From positions 1,426,001-1,490,000 of the forward strand of contig NZ_BMCP01000001.1 in NCBI RefSeq assembly GCF_014635245.1: a stretch of DNA of 64,000 nucleotides. Direction: 5' to 3'. Below the pieces are notes generated by a model, which searched no databases, had not been told where the DNA came from, and saw nothing but the letters and a program-made list of their open reading frames with translations. A program made the translations under genes and the position numbers. This document shows, one piece after another, positions 25,718-33,678 of the stretch. How positions within the stretch are numbered: the stretch's first letter is position 1; each line of letters starts with the position of its first letter. Source of the DNA: Agaricicola taiwanensis. Lineage in GTDB: Bacteria > Pseudomonadota > Alphaproteobacteria > Rhizobiales > Methylopilaceae.

Positions 25718-27537
25718 GCCGCTTGTGACGCCGCGACCTCAGGAGCCATGCGGCTCAGGCCCATGATTTCGACAGGCCTGGCCAGCTCTTCGGGAATGGC
25801 GCAGACGGCATGCTGTTGGCACCACGTGCCAAAGGCCGGCTTGGAGGAGACGACGGTAAAGGGCACCGCGAGCAGGAACGACAACAGCACCGGCGCGGCC
25901 CAGGGCAGGGTCGCAGGGGCCGCGTAACCGATGGCGCCCAGCAATGCCAGGCCCGCGAGCGTCTGCGGCCACAGACCGGAGAAGGCGCTTGACCAGGGGA
26001 TGCTGTGATCGTCCCGGTCCTGGGCATCCCACACGACGGTCTTGCCAAAGCAGAGGCCGATCATGAAAAGCGCCACGCTCATGGACACGATGGGCGCAAG
26101 GAGCATGGCGAACACGAACTCAGCGATCGCGCCCCCGGTAATCCGCAGCGTCCCGCCATAACGCTGCCGCTCGTGGGCATTCAGCAGAACATCAGCAAGT
26201 CCGGCTAACTTGGGAGCCAGACTCATGAAATACATGCCGATGAAGAGGGCGAGGCCGATCTCGACGGGAAAGGGTTCATTGCTGACCGTCACCTCATAGG
26301 CTTTGGCGGCTCCGAGTGCGATGAAGCTCATCCATGCGGCGGCACCAACATACATCAGGATCGCCAAAACGATCTGAACACGGCTGGTGGGCCTGAGGCC
26401 GGGAAGACCAAGCAGCTTGAAGTACTGCATGTTGCCCTGGCACCAGCGCAGGTTCCGCTTGTTGAAATCGATGAGCGTCGGCGGGTTGTCCTCCCAGCTG
26501 CCGCCTTCCTCCGGCAGCACCCAGACCTCATAGCCGGCCCTGCGCATGAGCACGGCCTCGATCTGGTCATGGCTCAGCACATAGCCACCCAAGGGAGGCG
26601 AGCCGGGAAGGATAGGCAGATCACAATGATCGGCGAACGGCCGGACACGGATGAGGGCGTTGTGTCCCCAATAGGGCCCGCAATCGCCCTGCCACCAGGC
26701 GCTTCCCATGGTGTAGGAGCGCATGCCATGCCGCATGCCGAACTGGAACATCCGAGCAAAGCCGCTGCGGGCCGGTGTGCCGACCACCAGGCTTTGCAGG
26801 ATGCCGATCCTGGGATTCGTCTCGCAGATCCGCACCAGGCGCAGGACCGCGTCGCCTGACATCAGGCTGTCGGAATCCAAAGGCAACATGAAGTCGTAGG
26901 CACCGCCCCAGCGCTCGCAGAAGTCGCGGATGTTGCCGGCCTTGTAGCCGATGTTGATGCTGCGCCTGCGATAGATGAAGCGATCGCGGCCGAACTCCAC
27001 GGCAAGGAGGGAACATTGATGTTCCTCTTCAGCAGCGATCTCCGCGTCCGACGTATCGGATAGAACGAAGTAGTCGAAATACGAGCCCTGGCCGGTGGCA
27101 TCGAGGCTCTTTTTGACGATCCGCAGCCTCTCGAGCGCCCGGGCAGGCGGCTCGTTGCGCAGGGTCATCAGAATGGCGGTTCGGCTCGTGACGGGAGCTT
27201 GTCCCTGCACATGCGCAAGATAGGGTGCCACATGCCGAAGCGGATCAGCCGTCAGGCGCGTGAGAGTGAGCCCGATGACGGCGTTCCAGAACCCAAGGAT
27301 CGTCCATGGGGCGGACAATGCGAAGGCGATGAGGAGGCCTATATCGAGCAAGGACCACCCAGCGAAGCCGAGCACCTTGACAAGGCCGAGCAGTAGGACG
27401 GCAAAGCTGGTGGATATCAATGCCAGCATAACGATGCGGCGACGCAAGAAGGTGGATGCCTTGGCGTCGCCCTCCTGCCTGCCAGCTTCCAGGCGTGCGG
27501 GAAGATCAAGAACCAAATGGTCACCGTCGTCGTTCAT
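25714..27537 (-). CDS. Second OpgH-type glucan glucosyltransferase, short form
   Basis: A 607-residue membrane GT2 enzyme clearly related to OpgH. The catalytic domain has DTSDAEIAAEEE, DSDSLMSGD, LSHDQIEAVLMRRAGY and KRNLRWCQGNMQY, matching the motifs of the first OpgH at 11.8-14.0 kb. Two helices precede it and about five follow. The N-terminal and C-terminal cytoplasmic extensions of the long form are missing. There is no opgG next to it; instead it is coupled to an FkbM methyltransferase. Start follows CGGAGCACGGA. It may make a different glucan, or the same one under other conditions. Confidence 0.92.
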   Translation of the reverse strand: MNDDGDHLVLDLPARLEAGRQEGDAKASTFLRRRIVMLALISTSFAVLLLGLVKVLGFAGWSLLDIGLLIAFALSAPWTILGFWNAVIGLTLTRLTADPLRHVAPYLAHVQGQAPVTSRTAILMTLRNEPPARALERLRIVKKSLDATGQGSYFDYFVLSDTSDAEIAAEEEHQCSLLAVEFGRDRFIYRRRSINIGYKAGNIRDFCERWGGAYDFMLPLDSDSLMSGDAVLRLVRICETNPRIGILQSLVVGTPARSGFARMFQFGMRHGMRSYTMGSAWWQGDCGPYWGHNALIRVRPFADHCDLPILPGSPPLGGYVLSHDQIEAVLMRRAGYEVWVLPEEGGSWEDNPPTLIDFNKRNLRWCQGNMQYFKLLGLPGLRPTSRVQIVLAILMYVGAAAWMSFIALGAAKAYEVTVSNEPFPVEIGLALFIGMYFMSLAPKLAGLADVLLNAHERQRYGGTLRITGGAIAEFVFAMLLAPIVSMSVALFMIGLCFGKTVVWDAQDRDDHSIPWSSAFSGLWPQTLAGLALLGAIGYAAPATLPWAAPVLLSFLLAVPFTVVSSKPAFGTWCQQHAVCAIPEELARPVEIMGLSRMAPEVAASQAA

Positions 27538-27609
27538 TCCGTGCTCCGAAGAAAAAGCTCGTCCTGAGCGTTAAGGCCGCTAACTAAGTGCCCACTGCCC
27601 AGTTCCAAC

Positions 27610-28605
27610 ATGGATATGCCCGAGATGCCCGAATTGGATGCGCAAAGTCGCGCCTTGTTTTATGTCGCACCGCACACTGCCGAACTACGCAGCACGACTT
27701 TGCCGAAAGTAGGGCCGAACAACGCACTGATACGAACCCTTTTTTCCGGAATCAGCCGCGGCACTGAAAGACTGGTCTTCGAAGGGCGGTTGCCGGAAAG
27801 CGAATGGAGCCGAATGCGGGTCTCGGGGCAGGAGGGCGTTTTTCCCTTTCCGGTGAAGTACGGCTACGCCGTGGTGGGAGAGGTGGAGGACGGTCCCGAT
27901 GATCTCTTGGGCCAGAAAGTCTTCGTGCTTCATCCCCATGAAGAGCGCTTCGTTGCTGATATCCAACGCCTCATGCCCTTGCCGGAAGGGCTGCCCCCGC
28001 GCCGCGCGGTTCTCGGTGCCAATATGGAAACGGCGCTGAATGCGCTGTGGGATTCGGGCGCGGGACCGGCCGACCGTATTGTCGTGGTCGGCGGAGGTCT
28101 GGTCGGCCTTTTGGTGGCCGCGCTCGCCGCGCGCCTGCCCGGCGCCGAGGTGACCGTGGTGGATGTGGCGGATCGCGCCAGGGCGGCGCACGCCATGGGC
28201 GCCGAGTTTCATTGGGTGAACGATGCGCCCGACGAGGCTGACGTGGTCTTTCACTGCAGCGCCAGCGAAGCCGGCCTCTGTCAGGCTATCGACATCGCCG
28301 GAACCGAGGGCACCATCGTTGAAATGAGCTGGTACGGCGACAGGCAGGTATCCCTGCCGCTCGGCGGCCCGTTTCACGCCCGCCGGTTAAGGCTCATCTC
28401 ATCGCAGGTCGGCATGGTTGCCCCCTCCCGCCGTCCGCGCTGGACCAACGCGCGGCGCTTGTCGGCGGCCTTGCGGCTTCTGATCGACGACCGTTTTGAC
28501 GCGCTCATTTCGCAGGAGATCGCCTTTTCCGACCTGCCGCCGTCCCTGGGCAGCGTGCTTGCGCGGGAGGCGGAAGGCATTGCAACCGTTGTTCGCTATG
28601 ACTAG
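27610..28605 (+). CDS. BchC-like MDR dehydrogenase without zinc motif
   Basis: A 331-residue medium-chain dehydrogenase/reductase. In place of the GHE zinc motif it has PVKYGYAVVGEVEDG, and SGISRGTERLVFEG where zinc enzymes have the CGxxGTD cysteine. This pattern, with AVLGANMETALNALWD and EMSWYGDRQVSLPLGG, matches the branch that includes bacteriochlorophyllide dehydrogenase BchC. The nucleotide site is VVGGGLVGLLVAALA, ending in an aspartate (VDVAD), which favours NAD over NADP. No photosynthesis genes are here, so it is not BchC itself. It starts a four-gene plus-strand cluster; no good Shine-Dalgarno is seen before the ATG. Confidence 0.85.
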   Translation: MDMPEMPELDAQSRALFYVAPHTAELRSTTLPKVGPNNALIRTLFSGISRGTERLVFEGRLPESEWSRMRVSGQEGVFPFPVKYGYAVVGEVEDGPDDLLGQKVFVLHPHEERFVADIQRLMPLPEGLPPRRAVLGANMETALNALWDSGAGPADRIVVVGGGLVGLLVAALAARLPGAEVTVVDVADRARAAHAMGAEFHWVNDAPDEADVVFHCSASEAGLCQAIDIAGTEGTIVEMSWYGDRQVSLPLGGPFHARRLRLISSQVGMVAPSRRPRWTNARRLSAALRLLIDDRFDALISQEIAFSDLPPSLGSVLAREAEGIATVVRYD

Positions 28606-28672
28606 CGGGAATGCGTTCTGATCTTCATCATACCGCCCCAGCTTCTTTTTTCTCCAGCTCGAGCGAGGTCCT

Positions 28673-29080
28673 ATGTACGCCGTCGAAGTGCGTGACCACA
28701 TCATGATTGCTCACAGTCTGAAGGGCGAATTGTTCGGCCCGGGGCAGAAGCTCCATGGCGCGACCTTCGTGGTCGATGTCGCCTTCTTCGCCGAGAGGTT
28801 GGTGCCGGAGAACGTCGTAGTCGACATCGCACGCGTGCACGAGGCACTGAAGGCGATCCTGGGGCCGCTCAACTACGCCAACCTCGATGAATTGCCGGAT
28901 CTTAAAGGCCAGGTCACGACAACCGAGTTCCTGTCGCGCTACATCTTCGACCAAATGGCGGAAGCGGTGCGCGGCGGCGGTTTTGGCCCCGGCTCCGAAA
29001 ACGTGAGGAAAATCCGCGTCACCCTGCACGAAAGCCATGTCGCTCGTGCCTGGTATGAGGCGGAGATCACCGGTGCCTGA
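28673..29080 (+). CDS. Degenerate PTPS/QueD-family protein
   Basis: A 135-residue member of the 6-pyruvoyl-tetrahydropterin synthase / 6-carboxytetrahydropterin synthase fold (T-fold). Fold features are clear (AHSLKGE, LHGATFVVDV, VVVDIARVHEAL, CTERM KIRVTLHESH). Catalytic ones are not: the usual C-x3-HGH is G24-x3-H28-G-A30, so the catalytic cysteine and one zinc histidine are lost, and the conserved LDH near residue 67 is L-N67-Y68. H14 and H28 remain. Annotation as a working QueD or PTPS is therefore doubtful. GCGAGG precedes the ATG. It is the second gene of the cluster. Confidence 0.8.
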   Translation: MYAVEVRDHIMIAHSLKGELFGPGQKLHGATFVVDVAFFAERLVPENVVVDIARVHEALKAILGPLNYANLDELPDLKGQVTTTEFLSRYIFDQMAEAVRGGGFGPGSENVRKIRVTLHESHVARAWYEAEITGA

Positions 29081-30122
29081 CGTCGCCTTTGCAGTCCCGG
29101 GAGATCTGAATGCGCCGACGGGTGGTTACGCCTATGATCGCAGGATTATCGCGGAACTGACGAGGTTGGGATGGAATGTTAGGCTCCTGGCCTTGCCGGG
29201 CGACTTTCCGGAACCGTCGGAAGCCAGTGTCGCTGCCACGCTCAAAACATTCGCGGACGTTCCGCCAGCGGTGCCGATCCTGGTGGATGGTCTGGCGTTC
29301 GGCGCCATGCCGGCGGAGGCCCTGCGCGAGGCAGAGCGGACGTTCACCGCGCTGGTGCACCATCCGCTCGGCCTCGAAACCGGCCTCACGGTGGAACGAT
29401 CCAGGCAGCTTCTCGTCACTGAGAAAGCTGCCCTGACGCAGGCCGCCGCCATCATCGTGACAAGCCGTGCGACGGCCGAGATTCTGGCGGCCGATTTCGG
29501 AGCGGCTTCCGAAAGGATCACCGTGGCGGTTCCCGGAGTTGAGCGCAGCGCACGCGCGGCGGGCAGTTCCTCCGGAAATCCGCCTCGTCTTCTGGCGGTT
29601 GGCTCTCTCATACCGCGCAAGGGCTATGATGTTCTGGTCGAGGCCTTGAGACAGACTGGCGACTTGCCGTGGACGTGCCGCATCGCGGGGGCAGCGGACC
29701 GCGCTCCCGAAACGGCAAACCAAATCACGCGGCAGATTGAAGAAGCGGGTCTCGGCGGCCGGATCACTCTGGTGGGGGCTCTTTCCGATCAGGAGATCGC
29801 CGACGAATATGTCTCGGCTGACATTTTCGTGCTGGCTTCTCATTTTGAGGGATACGGCATGGTATTCACCGAGGCGCTTGCGCGGGGGTTGCCCATCGTC
29901 GCTTGCGCGGGTGGCGCGACCGCCCAGACCGTGCCCGCTGACGCCGGCATTCTTGTCGGGCCGGGCGATGCGACGGGCTTTTCGCTTGCCTTGCGGCGCC
30001 TTTTGACCGATCCGAAGGAGCGGCGCCGGCTGGCGGATGCCGCCTGGGCACATGCATCGGGCCTTCCCACATGGCAGGAAGCGGCGTTACGCGTTTCAAA
30101 GGTTCTGGAGACCCTGTCTTGA
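29073..30122 (+). CDS. Glycosyltransferase family 4 protein
   Basis: A 349-residue GT-B glycosyltransferase, likely cytoplasmic. The N-terminal domain has PTGGYAYDRRIIAEL; the C-terminal domain has LAVGSLIPRKGYDVLVEAL (about residue 185) and EGYGMVFTEALARGLPIVA, the E-x7-E motif of GT4 that contacts the nucleotide sugar. A GTG at 29073, with GGAG seven bases upstream, overlaps the PTPS-like gene by 8 bases; a start at 29037 is possible but gives an ill-fitting N-terminus. The acceptor is unknown; the neighbours hint at a small heterocycle or lipid rather than a polymer. Confidence 0.87.
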   Translation: MPDVAFAVPGDLNAPTGGYAYDRRIIAELTRLGWNVRLLALPGDFPEPSEASVAATLKTFADVPPAVPILVDGLAFGAMPAEALREAERTFTALVHHPLGLETGLTVERSRQLLVTEKAALTQAAAIIVTSRATAEILAADFGAASERITVAVPGVERSARAAGSSSGNPPRLLAVGSLIPRKGYDVLVEALRQTGDLPWTCRIAGAADRAPETANQITRQIEEAGLGGRITLVGALSDQEIADEYVSADIFVLASHFEGYGMVFTEALARGLPIVACAGGATAQTVPADAGILVGPGDATGFSLALRRLLTDPKERRRLADAAWAHASGLPTWQEAALRVSKVLETLS

Positions 30123-30955
30123 GTTTTTCGTCCTCCTGGCTTGCCCTACGTGAACCCGCGGACCTGAAGGCACGCGCACCGGAACTGCTGCAGGTGCTGG
30201 AAGGCTTTTTCTCGAGCCGCGACTATGCCGATATTGTCGATCTTGGATCAGGAACCGGCTCGACGCTGCGCGCCCTGCAGGACATTCTGCCGAAGCGGCA
30301 GAGCTGGCGTTTGATCGATAATGATCCGGACCTGCTGGCTGCGGCAGGCGATGAACTGGCGGCTTGGGCCGACAGTGCCGGTGTCCATGGCGATGCGCTG
30401 CTTCTGGAAAAGGCCGGAAGGTCTATTCGCGTGCGCTTCATCGAAGCGGATCTTGCTGCCGACCCCACGCCTTGGGAGGCTCCGCACCCTGACCTCGTAA
30501 CGGCATCGGCGCTTTTCGATCTCGTTTCTGCCGAATGGATCGATCGTTTTGCCAAGGCCGTGGTCACAGCCCGCGTACCCGTCTACGCCAGCCTGAATTA
30601 CGATGGCCGAGCCATCTGGGAGCCGGCCCATCCCGCCGACGAGGACATCCTGGGGTGCTTCAACCGCCATCAGGGCAGTGACAAGGGTTTTGGACCGGCC
30701 AGCGGTCCTCAAGCGGCGGAGCGGCTCACGTCCCGTCTTTCGGCACAGGGATTTCACGTCAAGACCGCGAGCAGCCCATGGCTCTTGACTGACGATGCGC
30801 GTCCACTGGCTGACGAACTGAACCGCGGCGTTGCCAATGCGATACACGAGATCGGCGAGATCGACGGATCGGTGGTGGAAGATTGGCTCCAGGCCCGGTT
30901 GCAGGGCGATGAAACCCGCATCGGTCACACCGACGTGCTGGGCCTGCCGGGCTGA
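30119..30955 (+). CDS. Class I SAM-dependent methyltransferase
   Basis: A 278-residue cytoplasmic methyltransferase. Motif I is IVDLGSGTGSTLRALQ, motif II the acidic LIDNDPDLL, and a later ASALFDLVSAEWIDRF block matches motif IV-V. A TTG start overlaps the glycosyltransferase stop (TTGA), which keeps the spacing of this cluster; an in-frame ATG 48 bases upstream is inside the previous gene. It ends the four-gene run. The substrate is unknown, though co-translation with a GT4 suggests it modifies the same product. Confidence 0.83.
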   Translation: MSFSSSWLALREPADLKARAPELLQVLEGFFSSRDYADIVDLGSGTGSTLRALQDILPKRQSWRLIDNDPDLLAAAGDELAAWADSAGVHGDALLLEKAGRSIRVRFIEADLAADPTPWEAPHPDLVTASALFDLVSAEWIDRFAKAVVTARVPVYASLNYDGRAIWEPAHPADEDILGCFNRHQGSDKGFGPASGPQAAERLTSRLSAQGFHVKTASSPWLLTDDARPLADELNRGVANAIHEIGEIDGSVVEDWLQARLQGDETRIGHTDVLGLPG

Positions 30956-30972
30956 ACAAACGACGCGATGTG

Positions 30973-31518
30973 CTAGGCCCAGCCCTCGGGTGCCATCCGC
31001 TGCAGCACACCGTCCTTGCGGATAAAGTAATGGTACAGCGCGGCGGCGATGTGAACGGCCGCAAGACCGGCGATGATGAAGCCCAGGGTCTCGTGCAGGT
31101 CGAAGAGGCGATCCGCCAGTTCCTCGTTCTTATCGATAAGCGGCGGGACTTCGATCAGCCAGAACAGATTGAGTGGCGCGCCGAAGGCGGAATTGGCGAT
31201 CAGGCCGATGATGGGCTGCGCAAAGAGTGCCAGATACAGTAGCCCGTGCACTGCGTGGGAAGCGGCGATCTGCCAGCGTTCTATGGTTGGTTCGGACGGG
31301 GGCACGCCGGCGATGAGGCGATTGGCCAGTCTGGCGATCATCAGCAGGAGCAGGGTGAAGCCAAGCGACTTGTGAAGATCGTAAGCCGTGTTCTGCACCG
31401 CGCCTTCAGGAAAGCTGCCGAGCAGCAAGCCAAGAACGATCAGGACGATGACGAGGACAGCGACGAGCCAGTGCAGCAATTTCGCCAGGGGTGGGTAAGA
31501 CATCCTCGCCGAGCGCAT
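30973..31518 (-). CDS. Cytochrome b561 family protein
   Basis: A 181-residue four-helix di-heme membrane protein of the bacterial b561 (CybB) type that passes electrons between quinol and periplasmic acceptors. Heme-ligand histidines are in the expected helices: LLHWLVAVLVIV, YDLHKSLGFTLLL, SHAVHGLLYLALF and LHETLGFIIAGLAAVHIAAALYH. The start at 31518 follows GGAGA at good distance; the frame continues upstream but with low-quality sequence. It is convergent with the methyltransferase gene and divergent from ribA. Confidence 0.9.
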   Translation of the reverse strand: MRSARMSYPPLAKLLHWLVAVLVIVLIVLGLLLGSFPEGAVQNTAYDLHKSLGFTLLLLMIARLANRLIAGVPPSEPTIERWQIAASHAVHGLLYLALFAQPIIGLIANSAFGAPLNLFWLIEVPPLIDKNEELADRLFDLHETLGFIIAGLAAVHIAAALYHYFIRKDGVLQRMAPEGWA

Positions 31519-31738
31519 ATCGTTCTCCATCATGGAATTGTTCCAGACTGCGGAATCTTTCCCCTTCACGCAAGCGTCAGGGAACAGATGAGGGCGGCTC
31601 GCGATTGTCATTTGCGGCGTAGCAGCCCATATCTGGCGGGATGATCCAACCCTTGACGACAGACGTAACAGCTTTGTTCGACGCGGCGATGCCCTTCCTT
31701 TCCGCAGGAGCAGCCCGTTTGAGAGGAGTTGAGCTCTG

Positions 31739-32893
31739 ATGCTGACCAGCACACCGTCGCGCTCGCCCGCCTTCAGCCTCTTCGGTGATCCCCATCAAAC
31801 GCGAGTGGAACGCGCCATCGCGGAGTTCCGATCCGGTCGCCCGGTTCTGTTTTCCGGCGGTGTGCGGTCCGTCCTTGCCATGCCCACGGAGGCCGTTGAC
31901 GGTCCGGCCGGGGACATGATGCTGGAGTGGGCGGTGCGCGGCGCCTATCTGGTTCTGACCCGGCCTCGCCTGCATCATCTGGGCGTGGCCAATGGCGTGG
32001 GGCCGCGGCGGTTTCCGCTCCCGATGCTGGATCGCAATCTGATCGACCGCTTGAGTCGGCAGACCGACGCCGCCATGACCGACGCCGCCATGACCGACAC
32101 CGGCGAGAGCGTCTCGCCGGTGGAAGAGGCGGCCCTCGAACTGGCACAGCTTGCCTATCTCATTCCTTCGGTCATCGCGGTTGAGGCGCAAGATCCCGCG
32201 CGGCTCGTGGAAGCCGGCGCCCTCGAGGTTGAGGCGACCGCGATCTTTAACTTCCGCGATATCGCCGCCCGGCAGATGCGCATCGTGTCCCGTTCTCCGG
32301 TGCCGCTGGCGGAAGCCCGCGACAGTGAGTTCGTCGTGTTCCGGGGCGGCGAGGGCATGCGCGATCAGGTCGCGATCGTGGTCGGTGATCCGGATCTTTC
32401 AAAGCCCGTTCTGACGCGGGTTCATTCGGCCTGCCTCACCGGCGACCTCTTCGGCTCCCTCAAATGCGACTGCGGCGATCAGCTGCGCGGCGGCGTCAAG
32501 CGGATGGCTGAAAGCGGCGGCGGCATTATGCTCTATCTTGATCAGGAGGGTCGGGGATCCGGCATCGCCAACAAGATGCGCGCTTACAAGCTGCAGTGCG
32601 ATGGACTGGACACCTATCAGGCCGACAGCGTTCTGGGGCTGGACCTCGACAGCCGTCATTTCGCCATGGCTGGCACCATGCTCCGGCTTCTGGGCGTGGC
32701 GCGGGTGCACCTTCTCACCAACAATCCAGAGAAGATCGCCGCGCTTAAGGCCGCAGGCATCGATGTCGTCCAGGACCTGCGGATGTTCGGCCGCCCCACG
32801 GAAGAAAACGTCCGGTACCTGCAGGCCAAGCGGGATCGCGCCGGACACCGCATCGGTATTGAGGCCCTGTTCGGCGAACCCGCCGCGGAATAG
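31739..32893 (+). CDS. ribA: GTP cyclohydrolase II, long alphaproteobacterial type
   Basis: A 384-residue protein. The C-terminal 190 residues are the GCHII domain, which opens GTP to the first riboflavin intermediate and releases formate. Zinc cysteines are in CLTGDLFGSLKCDCG, and the GTP site in YLDQEGRGSG and NKMRAYKLQ; LLTNNPEK is intact. Two positions differ from the usual family form: HSE is HSA and RQEGR is DQEGR. The N-terminal 180 residues resemble a degenerate RibB domain. A 15-base tandem duplication in the coding region repeats the residues DAAMT. GAGGAG precedes the ATG. Confidence 0.9.
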   Translation: MLTSTPSRSPAFSLFGDPHQTRVERAIAEFRSGRPVLFSGGVRSVLAMPTEAVDGPAGDMMLEWAVRGAYLVLTRPRLHHLGVANGVGPRRFPLPMLDRNLIDRLSRQTDAAMTDAAMTDTGESVSPVEEAALELAQLAYLIPSVIAVEAQDPARLVEAGALEVEATAIFNFRDIAARQMRIVSRSPVPLAEARDSEFVVFRGGEGMRDQVAIVVGDPDLSKPVLTRVHSACLTGDLFGSLKCDCGDQLRGGVKRMAESGGGIMLYLDQEGRGSGIANKMRAYKLQCDGLDTYQADSVLGLDLDSRHFAMAGTMLRLLGVARVHLLTNNPEKIAALKAAGIDVVQDLRMFGRPTEENVRYLQAKRDRAGHRIGIEALFGEPAAE

Positions 32894-32895
32894 CC

Positions 32896-33654
32896 ATGGC
32901 GCTTGGATTCAGGCTGCCTTTCCGCTTCTCTCTCGAGCAGATTGTCACGCTGGCGCGGCGTGAGCTCATTCTCATCGCGACACTGCTGCTGATCGCCGGC
33001 GGCTTCTGGACCTTTCTCTCGATCGCCGACGAGGTTCGCGAGGGCGAGACGTCCGCCTTCGACCAATGGGTACTGCTGGCCCTGCGGGACCCCACCAATC
33101 ATACCGATCCGCGGGGGCCCGTCTGGATGCAGGAAATGGCGCGGGACATCACCGCCCTGGGCGGCATCCCTGTGCTCACCATGGTGACGCTCGTCGTGAT
33201 CGGCTATCTCCTGATGAGCCGCAAGCGCGGCGCATCATTGCTGGTCGCGGTGTCCGTGTTTGGCGGGATGGCGCTGTCGAGCCTCCTGAAAATCGGGTTC
33301 GATCGGCCCCGTCCCGATCTCGTGCCTCATGAGGTGCACGTCTACACGCTGAGTTTTCCCAGCGGCCACGCCATGCTTGCCGCCGTCACCTACCTGACGC
33401 TTGGCGTGCTGCTGACCCGCGTCTCGCCACGGACGCGGCTGCGGGCCTATATTCTCGCCATCGCCGTTCTGCTGACGGTGATGATCGGCTGCAGCCGGCT
33501 TTATCTCGGCGTGCATTGGCCAACGGACGTCCTGGCGGGCTGGTCCATCGGCGCCGCATGGGCTCTGGCCTGCTGGGTGGTGGCGCTTTGGCTGCAGCGT
33601 CGGGGTGCCGTTGAACAGGCAGATCAAACCACGCCCGAGCCCACACCTTCCTGA
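32896..33654 (+). CDS. PAP2 family phosphatase, membrane
   Basis: A 252-residue inner-membrane phosphatase of the PAP2 superfamily. All three motifs are intact: KIGFDRPRPD (KxxxxxxRP), PSGHAM (PSGH) and SRLYLGVHWPTDVLAG (SRxxxxxHxxxD). The fold has about six helices with the active site facing the periplasm. Such enzymes act on undecaprenyl pyrophosphate, phosphatidic acid or phosphatidylglycerol phosphate; sequence alone does not choose. It follows ribA by 2 bases and probably shares its transcript. Confidence 0.9.
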   Translation: MALGFRLPFRFSLEQIVTLARRELILIATLLLIAGGFWTFLSIADEVREGETSAFDQWVLLALRDPTNHTDPRGPVWMQEMARDITALGGIPVLTMVTLVVIGYLLMSRKRGASLLVAVSVFGGMALSSLLKIGFDRPRPDLVPHEVHVYTLSFPSGHAMLAAVTYLTLGVLLTRVSPRTRLRAYILAIAVLLTVMIGCSRLYLGVHWPTDVLAGWSIGAAWALACWVVALWLQRRGAVEQADQTTPEPTPS

Positions 33655-33660
33655 GGTGTG
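33642..33660 (+). terminator. Possible terminator hairpin at the PAP2 stop codon
   Basis: CACACCT (33642-33648) and AGGTGTG (33654-33660) form a 7-bp stem with a 5-base loop that includes the PAP2 stop codon. It lies between the convergent PAP2 and prfC genes; no T run follows. Confidence 0.4.
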
Positions 33661-33678
33661 CGGGAGAATCCGAAGCCG

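Noticed and set aside
28673..29080. Calling this gene queD or a functional PTPS
   Set aside because: Catalytic Cys, one zinc His and the Asp-His pair are all replaced.
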